Source of the DNA: Chondrinema litorale
GTDB lineage: Bacteria > Bacteroidota > Bacteroidia > Cytophagales > Flammeovirgaceae
Direction: 5' to 3'
DNA: 64,000 nt
NCBI RefSeq assembly: GCF_026250525.1
Contig: NZ_CP111052.1
Location: 1-64,000 of the forward strand
In this document: one piece after another, positions 37,370-45,621 of the stretch
How the letters are laid out: each line of letters starts with the position of its first letter
Numbering within the stretch: the first letter of the stretch is position 1
Notes under the pieces: generated by a model
The model's input: only the letters and a program-made list of their open reading frames with translations
Database searches by the model: none
What the model was told of the DNA's origin: nothing
Position numbers and translations under genes: made by a program

Positions 37370-37392
37370 AGAGATTAATTTCTCTTTTTTTA
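37370..37392 (+). terminator. short hairpin with T-tract
   Basis: AGAGA (37370-37374) and TCTCT (37381-37385) followed by seven T, 104 nt after the stop at 37266; the stem is only 5 bp. Confidence 0.4.
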
Positions 37393-37957
37393 ATAGAAGT
37401 GTGATTCGAAATTTTTATTAGATCCATCTTGGAAGAGAATATGGCTAAAAGGAGAGTAGACAAGAAAAACACTTCTACTTTAAAAAGGTAGAAGTGTTTT
37501 AAAAGATGTTTATTTAATTTAACTTTTACTACTAGCTCAAAAATATCGTGCTAAAATGATATAGCATGTGAATTAATAAGATTTTTAATATCATTACAAC
37601 TTCTTACTTACTTGAAGGAGATGAACGAAAGTATAAGGTTCTTCTATATAGAAGAACCTTATCTTAAGATAAAGTAATTAAGCAGGTAATTTGCCTTATA
37701 TGTGGCATACAACATTTCTACTTATAATAACTCCATTTGTGCGTTTTGTTATTTTTTAAAAAAATTAGCAAGATTGGGATAAATGCAATAAATAAGAGCA
37801 CTCCAAAAGAGTACTCTTAAAGCATTCATTTAATGTGTATATGAGTGTTTATAACACACAGATTAAAATTAATAAACAGATGATAAATAGCCAATATATG
37901 GCATATCAACTTATTTTTATAATTGTGGTTTTCAAATAACTATTTGAACTTTAGTCG

Positions 37958-37994
37958 ATAAGCTGCTGGCCATTGCCAACAGCTTATTTTTTTT
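37958..37994 (+). terminator. intrinsic terminator without an assigned gene
   Basis: ATAAGCTGCTGG (37958-37969) pairs with CCAACAGCTTAT (37976-37987), one mismatch, followed by eight T. No ORF precedes it, so it may end a small untranslated RNA. Confidence 0.6.
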
Positions 37995-38413
37995 AGATAC
38001 AAAAAAAATAATTGTTGCCAGAAAAATTAGCTCTCATTCCCTTCATTTTTGCAACCTACTTGATGGTAAAAAAATTAAGTAAAGCTTGTTTGAAATATTA
38101 ATGCAAACAGTAGGTATAATTGGTAAATATGTATATATGGGATGAAGTTTTAAAATAGAAATATTATAATCGTTTTATTTATATTCAATGGCATTTCAGA
38201 AATACACAAAATTTGTGCTTTTTCAGGTAATTTTACACTATTTGGGACTTGATGTACTGCCGTTCATTAACTAATTTAAGGTATATTTATTTGTGTCAAA
38301 TTACCCCTTAAATTATGAGCTATCTTGTAATTGAAGATGATAAAATTGATATTATAATTGTTGAACGAATGATTCAAAATATCAATCCGAAAGTTGTTCC
38401 TATTAAAGTAAAT

Positions 38414-39502
38414 TAGGACTTACGCAATATTAAATTTCTCTAGCAAAAATGCTCAAGATTTGAGAGATTGTTTTTTTTAATACTAATTTATATGGATAAA
38501 TCTCTGTACATATCATATCTTCTCCATACTCACGGGAATTATACCTGTACCCACATGGCAGCCCATTCTATGGATGTCAGTCATGACCAAGTCACACGTT
38601 TTCTAGCCCATTCTAAATTTACCTCTTCCGACCTGTGGGATATTGTCAAGGGCCATCTCCAAGATAGCGCAGACTCATTTATCCTTGTCGATGACAGTGT
38701 TCAGGCAAAGAGGTATTCCCGGTATATAGAATTGGCCAAAAGGCAGTACTCAGGCAATGAGCATGGCCTAGTCAATGGGATCAATCTGGTAAACATGGTA
38801 CACAGCAATGGCATTGATGGGGATTACTATCCTATCGATTACCGAATCTACCACCCAGAAACGGATAAGAAGACCAAGAATGACCATTTCCAGGAGATGT
38901 TCACCCGAATGACCATGCGTAAAGACCTGAAAGCCAAAAAGATACTTTTTGACAGCTGGTATGCTTCCATGGACAACCTTAAGCTTGTGCACAGAAGCGG
39001 CTGGACATTCTTCACTACCCTGAAGAGCAACCGCCAAGTCAGCCTATCCAGAGACACAGGGATGCAGGCTGTGGGCACAGTCGAGCTTTCCGGTAGGCAA
39101 CTGCTGGAAGGCGTACAGGTCAAACTCAAAAAATACCCTTACCCCGTCAAATTATTCAAGATAGTCTCCCTAAACGGGGACATTGAATGGGTGATCACAA
39201 ATGATCTATCGGACAGGATGAATGTATTTGAGGCCGAAAACGAATCCCAGATCAGATGGCAGATTGAGCAGTTCCACAGGGAATACAAACAGCTTACAGG
39301 CTCTGAGAAGTGCCAATGCCGAAAGGCAATCTCCCAGAGGAACCATCTAGCTTGCTGCTACCAGGCTTGGATAGGGCTGAAACTCCTTGCAAAACAGTTG
39401 AAAACAACACTCTATCAAATCAAAGTACTTCCGTTCAGCAACTATCTTAAACAGATTCTTGCTAATCCTATTATCATTTTTAACTTAAATGCGTAAGTCC
39501 TA
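38414..39502 (+). mobile_element. 1,089-bp insertion sequence (IS4/IS701-like DDE)
   Basis: Perfect 13-bp terminal inverted repeats TAGGACTTACGCA (38414-38426) and its complement (39490-39502) are flanked by 5-bp direct repeats TAAAT (38409-38413, 39503-39507). One transposase gene fills the element. Its GC content and codon choice are clearly higher than those of the surrounding genes, indicating foreign origin. Confidence 0.93.
38492..39496 (+). CDS. IS4/IS701-like DDE transposase
   Basis: The frame is open from 38468; the ATG at 38492 (MDKSLYISYLLHTHG) gives 334 residues. Catalytic-like residues appear in 'SFILVDDSVQAK' (first Asp), 'KILFDSWYASMDNL' (second Asp) and the region 'ENESQIRWQIEQFHREYKQLTG' (Glu), followed by 'CQCRKAISQRNHLACCYQAW'. 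This pattern is typical of RNase H-fold transposases of the IS4/IS701 assemblage. The gene appears intact and ends six bases before the right terminus, inside the inverted repeat. The exact IS family needs comparison with a reference collection. Confidence 0.88.
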   Translation: MDKSLYISYLLHTHGNYTCTHMAAHSMDVSHDQVTRFLAHSKFTSSDLWDIVKGHLQDSADSFILVDDSVQAKRYSRYIELAKRQYSGNEHGLVNGINLVNMVHSNGIDGDYYPIDYRIYHPETDKKTKNDHFQEMFTRMTMRKDLKAKKILFDSWYASMDNLKLVHRSGWTFFTTLKSNRQVSLSRDTGMQAVGTVELSGRQLLEGVQVKLKKYPYPVKLFKIVSLNGDIEWVITNDLSDRMNVFEAENESQIRWQIEQFHREYKQLTGSEKCQCRKAISQRNHLACCYQAWIGLKLLAKQLKTTLYQIKVLPFSNYLKQILANPIIIFNLNA

Positions 39503-39972
39503 TAAATAACGGAATAGAAGCAATTTCATATTTAGAAAAATGTAAAGAAGACGTGAACATACGGCCACTTAAGTTTATCTTATTAGATTTGATGATGCCA
39601 TTGATGGACGGGTTCGATTTTTTGGAAGAATATGAAAGGTATTATTACCCTGTTTATCCTCAATTGCCATTAATTGTAATAAGTAGCACACTGAATTCAG
39701 CAGATAAAAATAGAGTATTATCCTTTCCGTTTGTTACAAAGTTTGTAGAAAAACCATTTAGCAGAAGTATAGTACAAGCGTATTTATAAATGACCTGATA
39801 GATAGTTTTTAAATAAAAAAAATATGAAAATAATAACTTAACATGTATAGAGATTATGTAAGGATATTTGCTGCTGTATGATCAACAGGAGAAAATATCG
39901 AAGTTTCTGTTGAAAAAATTAGTTAAACTATAAGGTCATCCACTTTAATATCCTATGGCGATGTTAGAATAA

Positions 39973-40929
39973 TTATTGATTTTCGTATTTACTCAGGTCA
40001 AAATTGGTATACCAAATATTAGAAGTTTGATTGTCAGCACTATTCATTTTGGCCTTTAAAGATTTAAAATTCTTTTTATTAAAAGAACTCCATGGAAGAA
40101 TCATTCTCCCACTAGTAAATTTCAATAATCCTGAGGACAGACAGGGCGCAAAATCATCATTCATGGAATTTATTTTATTACCAAGATTAGTTGGTGTAGT
40201 CCATTCTCCGTTATTATTGAAGGAAATATACAAATCTATTCCTCCAAAACCATCTGGCCTGTTTGAAGCAAAAATCATATAATCTTCATTGGGTGATATA
40301 TAAGGTTCAGCTTCATTGTTAATTGTATTAATTGTTGAATCCAGCTTTACTACCATGTAATTATTATCTTTCAAAACGGCTCGATATATATCAGTAGAAA
40401 TAGAATCTCTTGAATGAAAATAGATTGTTCCGTTTTTGGTAACTGAATTATAGGCTTGATTTTTATCATTGTTGATTGCTGGACTTACTTGCTTGGGTTC
40501 TCCAAAATTATCTTCCAGAACATCCACATACCAAAGATTTGTGTCTCCTTTATCAGGATCATTTTTATTAACTGGTCGTCTGGAAGTAAAATAAACCCTT
40601 GCACCATCAGGAGAAAATATCGGATCTATATCTGCATATTCTCCTGAAAATGGCGCAATTTCTGGGTCTGACCATTTTCCATTTTTTAATGTCATGAAGA
40701 TTATGGAATTACCCGACCACATAAACCCTGTTGAATACATGAAAATAGTACCATCAGGAGAAAAATTACCATTAGTTTCCCAGGCAATGGATGAAACAAT
40801 ATCAGGTAATAACATTTGTACTGAATCATTTTTATCATTTAAACCGAAAAATGGTTTTGAAGAGATGCGCTGGGCTATTCCAATTTGGATAAATAGTAAC
40901 AAAAGAGATATAGTGAATGATATTCTCAT
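39973..40929 (-). CDS. secreted PD40 (TolB-like) beta-propeller protein
   Basis: The 318-residue protein has a signal peptide (MRISFTISLLLLFIQIGIAQ). PD40/WD40-like blades are visible as 'NFSPDGTIFMYSTG', 'IFSPDGARVYFTSRRP', 'YISPNEDYMIFASNRPDGFGGIDLYIS' and 'APCLSSGLLKFTSGRM'. Such proteins are periplasmic or outer-membrane-associated propellers, often binding partners or enzymes of oligopeptides; a specific role is not evident. It is preceded on its own strand by the SusD-like gene after ~346 bp that include a terminator, so it is probably a separate unit. Confidence 0.85.
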   Translation of the reverse strand: MRISFTISLLLLFIQIGIAQRISSKPFFGLNDKNDSVQMLLPDIVSSIAWETNGNFSPDGTIFMYSTGFMWSGNSIIFMTLKNGKWSDPEIAPFSGEYADIDPIFSPDGARVYFTSRRPVNKNDPDKGDTNLWYVDVLEDNFGEPKQVSPAINNDKNQAYNSVTKNGTIYFHSRDSISTDIYRAVLKDNNYMVVKLDSTINTINNEAEPYISPNEDYMIFASNRPDGFGGIDLYISFNNNGEWTTPTNLGNKINSMNDDFAPCLSSGLLKFTSGRMILPWSSFNKKNFKSLKAKMNSADNQTSNIWYTNFDLSKYENQ

Positions 40930-41222
40930 AGATTATCAAATTACTTATAAGCCATGTTAGGCTAGACTATTTTAAAGTTACTAAAATTTCAGTTTACCAC
41001 ATAGCTACCTCTTTCGGATACCATTACTAGAAAAGTATAAATATATCTAAGTCTTGATAAAGATCTTTTATATGGGAAAAGAAAACAGCTTTACAAGCAA
41101 TTTAAATTTCAGCAAGGTGAGTTATTAACAATAAACCAAAATTCATATACCTTTTTTAATGATATTATTTGACTGATTTAAAAGAAACTTACAATTGTAC
41201 TATTAAATGTAGGAAATTTTGG

Positions 41223-41256
41223 AAAAGGAGTGCCCAATTAGGGCAAAGCTCCTTTT
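41223..41256 (-). terminator. intrinsic terminator after SusD-like gene
   Basis: Stem AAAAGGAG/CTCCTTTT (41223-41230, 41249-41256) plus inner TGCCC/GGGCA (41231-41235, 41241-41245). It lies about 20 nt past the stop of the minus-strand gene at 41276. The rest of 40930-41275 shows no gene. Confidence 0.7.
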
Positions 41257-41275
41257 ATCAATTCTTTATGATTGA

Positions 41276-42991
41276 TTAATATCCCATGTTTTGAAATAGA
41301 TTAGGATTATTATCAATTACTGTTTGTGGTATTGGGAGAAGCAGTTGATAAGTTTGGATTGATAGCTCATCTTCTGCTTTTTGGTATCTTTTTAGGGTGC
41401 TAAAAGATACTCCACCAAAATCCATTTCAGTTTGCCATTGGTCAAAACTTGCTCCAATCAATTCACTCTGGCTAGCACCATTAGGTAAAAGTGTTTGTTC
41501 AGATCTATCGCGCAATGTGTTGAGTGCAGTAATACAATCTGCACTATTTCCCATCATAATATGAGCTTCTGCTTGCATTAAATAACTTTCTGTTAACCTG
41601 AAAAGTGGGATATAATTACCTTTGGTGTAAGCATTAGAAAAAGTCACCTCTCCAGTTTCATCAAATCCCCAAATTATTTCAGTATCACCTTTAGTGAAAC
41701 TTTCTGTGTCATCACTTAATGAGTAAGTGCCATTATTTACCATTGCAGTAGCCTGCTCAAGTACTCCTGACCAATCATTATTAAATAATTTTACTCTTGC
41801 TAAAAGTGCTTTTGCTAAATCCTTTGTAATATAATTATTGTTACCTTCCCAAGAAGTTGGAAGAATTTCTATTGCTGCATTAACTTCAGCTTCGATATGC
41901 ATTACTAATTGACTTGGTGATGTTTGAGTTGCATTTTCAGGTGTAATATCTAATTCCAATGGAATGTTTCCAAACCATTCTAACATGGTAAAATGTAAAT
42001 ATGCCCTCATTACTTGAGCTTGAGCAATCACTTCGTTTTGTTGTTCTCCAGAAGGTAAAACTTCTTCGGCACTCAAAATAATATTATTCAATACAAAAAT
42101 GATATCTTTTGCTCCAAACCAAAATTGGTTCACTTTGGTATTGAGTGAATTTTGACTATGAGTACTTATATCATCCCAATCCTCAGAAGGAGCAGTAATT
42201 ACATTTGTGTAAACAGCATCAAATAAATAAGTGTATTCTATATAGCTGCTTAGATCAGCATAACTTTGATTTAAGGCATCAGTAATTTCAGTTTCAGTCG
42301 TGAAAAGCTCAGGAGAAACATCATTTAAAAGAATAGTTATTTCTGCAGAAGTAGTAAGTTCCCCATCACTAACTTCAACTGTTAGTGCAAAACTAGGATT
42401 TACCTCATAATCTAAGGCAGCACTCGAACTTACCGAAAGCTCACCAGATAATGAATCTATAGAAAATACATTTTCTGCATTTCCATCGGTAATCTTAAAA
42501 GTCAATGCATCATCTTCTGCATCAGTTGCGGCAACGGTTCCAATAATTGTACTTTCTTCACTGTTTTCATCAATTGAAAACTGTTGATTTTCTATAGTTG
42601 GAGCAGTATTCTCATTTACATCAGTGATAGTAATAGTTACAGTTACTGTAGTAGTATTTTCTTTATCACTAACATTAATTGTGAGTGTAAAAGATGCATT
42701 ACTTTCAAAGTCTAAAGCCTCTGTATTATTTACAGTAAGTTCGCCTGAAGTAGCATTGAGCAAGAATGCATCATCTGTATTGCCATTAGTAATTGAAAAA
42801 TTTAATGTTTCTTCTTCTTGATCTGTTGCTTGAATGGTTCCAACGGGTGTACCATTGGCACTATTTTCATTAATTGTAAAATTTTGGTCAGTTACTTCTG
42901 GAGCTAGGTTAATTGGATCGTCCTCATCACAAGCGATGATTAATCCTAAAATTAAGAAGTATAGTAAATGGATAATTAGTTTTTTTTGCAT
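41276..42991 (-). CDS. cadherin-SusD fusion lipoprotein
   Basis: The 571-residue protein has a lipoprotein signal ending IIAC (lipidated C21). Two cadherin-type repeats follow (about 31-125 and 130-228), each with 'TINENSANGTPVGTI/SIDENSEESTIIGTV', 'LDFESNASF/LDYEVNPSF' and a linker 'ITDVNEN'. Residues ~230-571 are a RagB/SusD-like nutrient-binding domain: 'AQVMRAYLHFTMLEWFGNIPL', 'DLAKALLARVKLF', 'LFRLTESYLMQAEAHI', 'DFGGVSFSTLKRYQ' and the typical end 'LLPIPQTVIDNNPNLFQNMGY'. SusD proteins cap a SusC TonB transporter at the outer membrane; no SusC gene is adjacent. The fusion is unusual: the cadherin repeats may lift the binding domain from the surface or bind a partner. Confidence 0.88.
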   Translation of the reverse strand: MQKKLIIHLLYFLILGLIIACDEDDPINLAPEVTDQNFTINENSANGTPVGTIQATDQEEETLNFSITNGNTDDAFLLNATSGELTVNNTEALDFESNASFTLTINVSDKENTTTVTVTITITDVNENTAPTIENQQFSIDENSEESTIIGTVAATDAEDDALTFKITDGNAENVFSIDSLSGELSVSSSAALDYEVNPSFALTVEVSDGELTTSAEITILLNDVSPELFTTETEITDALNQSYADLSSYIEYTYLFDAVYTNVITAPSEDWDDISTHSQNSLNTKVNQFWFGAKDIIFVLNNIILSAEEVLPSGEQQNEVIAQAQVMRAYLHFTMLEWFGNIPLELDITPENATQTSPSQLVMHIEAEVNAAIEILPTSWEGNNNYITKDLAKALLARVKLFNNDWSGVLEQATAMVNNGTYSLSDDTESFTKGDTEIIWGFDETGEVTFSNAYTKGNYIPLFRLTESYLMQAEAHIMMGNSADCITALNTLRDRSEQTLLPNGASQSELIGASFDQWQTEMDFGGVSFSTLKRYQKAEDELSIQTYQLLLPIPQTVIDNNPNLFQNMGY

Positions 42992-43299
42992 TACTATGTA
43001 GGTTAAAAAATTTGACAGCTATTAAAAATTGATTTCGTATGGTAACGAAAGCATTAAGTTAAGCTTGCTATTTTTTACCAATATTTCAGTAATTAAAAGT
43101 CCGTTTTCAGGCCATTTAAGCAGATTTTGATACTATCTACTAGATTAGTTTTAGGAGTTTGCATCAGTAATAATTAATACACTTACTTATGAAGGAATAT
43201 AGCTTAATTTTTAATCCCAAAGAGGTAACATATACTATTAATTTTCACAAATTTTAGTTATTATTTGTTACATTGAGTAATGTAAAAACTTACTAAAGG
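42992..43299. other. divergent intergenic region
   Basis: 308 bp between the SusD-like gene and TlpA-like gene; AT-rich, no feature recognised. Confidence 0.3.
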
Positions 43300-43983
43300 A
43301 TGTATAAGATTACCCTATTATTTATAGCACTTTTATTCCTAAACATTTCCATTCTTTTTGCTCAAGATAAAAAGCAAATCTATTATGATGAAAAGGGAAA
43401 CAAAATATCATTTATGGAATTTGTTTCCATAGAGATGTCTGGTAGGTATACTTCCTATTCAGATTCAAGTAGTAAATATAAAGTTGAATGGAAATGGATT
43501 GCGAATTCTGAACAACAAAAAAATGAGTTTATATCGAAAGCCAGAGTAGAAAATATTGTAGCTGATTCTATCGGACAAACTTTTCCGGGTATTAGTTTTT
43601 ATGATATAAATAATCAATTATACAATAAAGATAGTCTAAATGGGAAAATAGTATTTATAAACTATTGGTTTGTAGGTTGTACTCCTTGCGAAGCAGAAAG
43701 ACCTGAACTAAATCGCCTTTATGAAAAGTATAAAAATAAGGATGATATTGTCTTTCTATCTTTTTCAAATAGCGATGAAAAAACAGTAAGGAAATTTCTC
43801 AAATCACATGCTATAAATTATCCAGTTGCCATTTTCTCTCGAACACTGGATGATAAACTAGGTATTTCTGAATTTCCTGTAAACATCATACTAGATAAGA
43901 GTTTGAAATATAAGCTGTATATGAAGGGAATTTCTAAAGGTACGTCTCTATTGATAGAAGAAACATTAGAAGATTTACTATAG
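43300..43983 (+). CDS. TlpA-family thiol-disulfide oxidoreductase
   Basis: The 227-residue protein has a signal peptide (about 1-22, ending FAQ), a short N-terminal region (23-90) and a thioredoxin-fold domain: 'FPGISFYDINNQLYNKDSLNGKIVFINYW', the redox motif C127-T-P-C130, 'FLSFSNSDEKTVRKFLKSH' and cis-Pro in 'ISEFPVNIILD'. It acts in the periplasm and probably reduces or oxidises exported proteins. It stands alone; repeat elements follow at 44005-44084 before the protease gene. Confidence 0.9.
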   Translation: MYKITLLFIALLFLNISILFAQDKKQIYYDEKGNKISFMEFVSIEMSGRYTSYSDSSSKYKVEWKWIANSEQQKNEFISKARVENIVADSIGQTFPGISFYDINNQLYNKDSLNGKIVFINYWFVGCTPCEAERPELNRLYEKYKNKDDIVFLSFSNSDEKTVRKFLKSHAINYPVAIFSRTLDDKLGISEFPVNIILDKSLKYKLYMKGISKGTSLLIEETLEDLL

Positions 43984-44004
43984 AAAATCTTGTTTTTATG
44001 TGAA

Positions 44005-44084
44005 AATATAAGGGTGCACTTTACATAAAGGCACATTATGCGCTTTTTTGACTTATGGTAATATAAGGGTACGCATTACATAAA
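44005..44084 (+). promoter_or_regulatory. paired direct repeat upstream of M43 protease
   Basis: Two ~25-nt copies (44005-44029 and 44060-44084) share AATATAAGGGT...TTACATAAA. The first extends into the 20 nt at 44020-44039 that are identical to 515-534. The element ends 138 nt before the protease ATG. A degraded form (CACTTTATATAAA, 45142-45154) lies before the next gene. Confidence 0.45.
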
Positions 44085-44176
44085 TCAAAATTATTCCTGT
44101 TCACATTTTGTATACCCGCTATTTTTCTATCTTAAACTCAGTTCAAATACAATTGTAGAAATGATTTTTTAAAGTT

Positions 44177-45085
44177 ATGATTCTACAAAAAACTGCTCAA
44201 AATGCTTTAACTATTCTCCTTTTTATAAGTCTTTTCTCCTGTGAAACAAAACCAAAAGAGAAGATAGAGCTTAACCCAACGCCTGAACAAAAGGTTTTTG
44301 AAATTAATGTTGTTGTACACATAATCCATAATGGAGAAGCTATAGGAACAGGCCCAAACTTATCTGTTGAAAGAATTGCAAAGCAAATTGAAAGTTTAAA
44401 TAACGATTTTAGAAGAAAAACTGGTACCAAAGGGTTTAACTCAAATCCAATAAGTGATGATGCAAGAATACAGTTTAAATTGGCACAAACAGACCCAGAG
44501 GGAAATCCAACAAATGGAATCGTAAGAATAAATTCCAAAGAAGTAAATAATCCTCTTGAGGCTTGGGGCTTCGATTACTTTGCAAATTTTAATTATTGGG
44601 ACTATAAAAAATATGTAAACATTTGGACAGCACCATTACCAGAGTCTGGTATTGATGTTTATTTAGGAGAAGCTACCGGCCCTGATACCGACTTACCCGG
44701 AAATGAGCTATTTACTGGAGGAGAGCCATTTTATGCAGAAGGCATTATTATCAACCACGCACATTTCGGCGAATCTGATATTGAAAGTGATTATAATCTT
44801 GGCAGAACATTAACTCACGAAATGGGCCACTACCTAGGTTTACTACATCCATGGGGTAGTAAAGATTGTGATAACAACGACTATTGCGACGATACACCTG
44901 CTGTAGATACTTTTGTGTCTGGTTGCACTTCTTTTAAAGGTTGTAACCAAGAAGATGTATTGATAGAAAACTACATGAATTGGACAAGTGATATTTGCAT
45001 GAATACTTTCACAAAAAACCAAATAGAAAGAATGCGGTATGTTTTAACTCATAGTCGAAAATCTTTGGTGGATTTTAAAAAATAG
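44177..45085 (+). CDS. M43 (pappalysin-type) zinc metalloprotease lipoprotein
   Basis: The 302-residue protein has a lipoprotein signal with lipobox SLFSC (C22). The zinc site is H214-E-M-G-H-Y-L-G-L-L-H (HExxHxxGxxH) and the Met-turn is M267 in 'NYMNWTSD', as in metzincins of family M43. Cysteine-rich loops (CDNNDYCDD, GCTSFKGC) are typical of pappalysin-like bacterial proteases. It is probably tethered at the outer membrane and degrades extracellular proteins. It carries no T9SS tail. Repeat elements upstream suggest shared control with the LytTR regulator. Confidence 0.92.
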   Translation: MILQKTAQNALTILLFISLFSCETKPKEKIELNPTPEQKVFEINVVVHIIHNGEAIGTGPNLSVERIAKQIESLNNDFRRKTGTKGFNSNPISDDARIQFKLAQTDPEGNPTNGIVRINSKEVNNPLEAWGFDYFANFNYWDYKKYVNIWTAPLPESGIDVYLGEATGPDTDLPGNELFTGGEPFYAEGIIINHAHFGESDIESDYNLGRTLTHEMGHYLGLLHPWGSKDCDNNDYCDDTPAVDTFVSGCTSFKGCNQEDVLIENYMNWTSDICMNTFTKNQIERMRYVLTHSRKSLVDFKK

Positions 45086-45189
45086 TAGCACTAGAAAAAA
45101 GCTTAAAAGTATAATATTGTAGCCTGTGGAAGTATATGTTACACTTTATATAAATTGTGATTATATGTATGATTTATTGTAGAAATTTT

Positions 45190-45212
45190 TAAGGGTATTG
45201 TAGTAGGTTACA
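45190..45212 (+). repeat. dispersed 23-nt TAAGGGT element (copy 2)
   Basis: Second copy of the element at 16052-16074 (two substitutions), 61 nt before the ATG at 45273. Confidence 0.4.
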
Positions 45213-45621
45213 TAGCGATTCATTCTGTAATTAAGTGGGGCAAAATTCAAAAACGAATTAAAGAATAATAAAATGAAATTACTATTAATCATATTGTTTA
45301 TTCCAGCAATTACATTTAGTCAAACATCAATTAATGAAAGTGATATTGAAATATACACTCAATTGACTTTCCTTACGGTTGACTCGGCAGATGTTTTAAA
45401 GTTTGAGGATACCATGAAATCTATTTCTGTATTAGCAAAAAGTAATAAACTGAACGAAAAGTATGATTGGTTAACTTACACATCCGACTCTGGTAAATAC
45501 TTAATAGTTAATTTCAGCAGTGGAACAGGAGACATTCTACAAATAAAGGATTATAGGTTAGCATTTCAGAATTCAGAATCGAAAGTAGAATTTGATAAAG
45601 CGATTGAAAAGTTAAAACAAC

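Larger units (their letters stand above)
37267..38314. other. 1-kb gene-free stretch with spaced hairpins
   Basis: No protein gene is supported. Four strong inverted repeats occur: 37466-37500 (13-bp perfect stem), 37633-37662 (30-nt perfect palindrome), 37794-37818 (10-bp arms, one mismatch) and 37958-37987 (12-nt arms, one mismatch, followed by T8). Their starts are 167, 161 and 164 nt apart. The intervening sequences are not obviously repeats. 'ATATGTGGCATACAAC' and a close variant occur in the third and fourth intervals. From 37995 to 38314 nothing else is recognised. Confidence 0.6.
38315..39789 (+). pseudogene. single-domain response regulator split by an IS
   Basis: The 5' part (38315-38413) encodes 'MSYLVIEDDKIDIIIVERM' onward; the 3' part (39508-39789) continues 'NGIEAISYLEK...FILLDLMMPLMDGFDFLE...VISSTLN...KFVEKPF'. 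Removing 38414-39507 (element plus one TAAAT copy) restores one 126-residue receiver with the acidic pair, phospho-acceptor Asp in 'LLDLMMP' and the conserved Lys. There is no output domain, as in CheY-like regulators of Bacteroidota. The 3' part alone could not fold as a receiver. The insertion is recent because both halves are undamaged. Confidence 0.9.

Noticed and set aside
37621..37677. 18-codon ORF across the 30-nt palindrome
   Set aside because: The ribosome-binding-like GGAG directly abuts the ATG and the peptide follows the palindrome only; coding is unlikely.
37466..37994. Integron attC array as an explanation for the spaced hairpins
   Set aside because: No integrase, no conserved core sites and no cassette ORFs are present; the stems differ in sequence.
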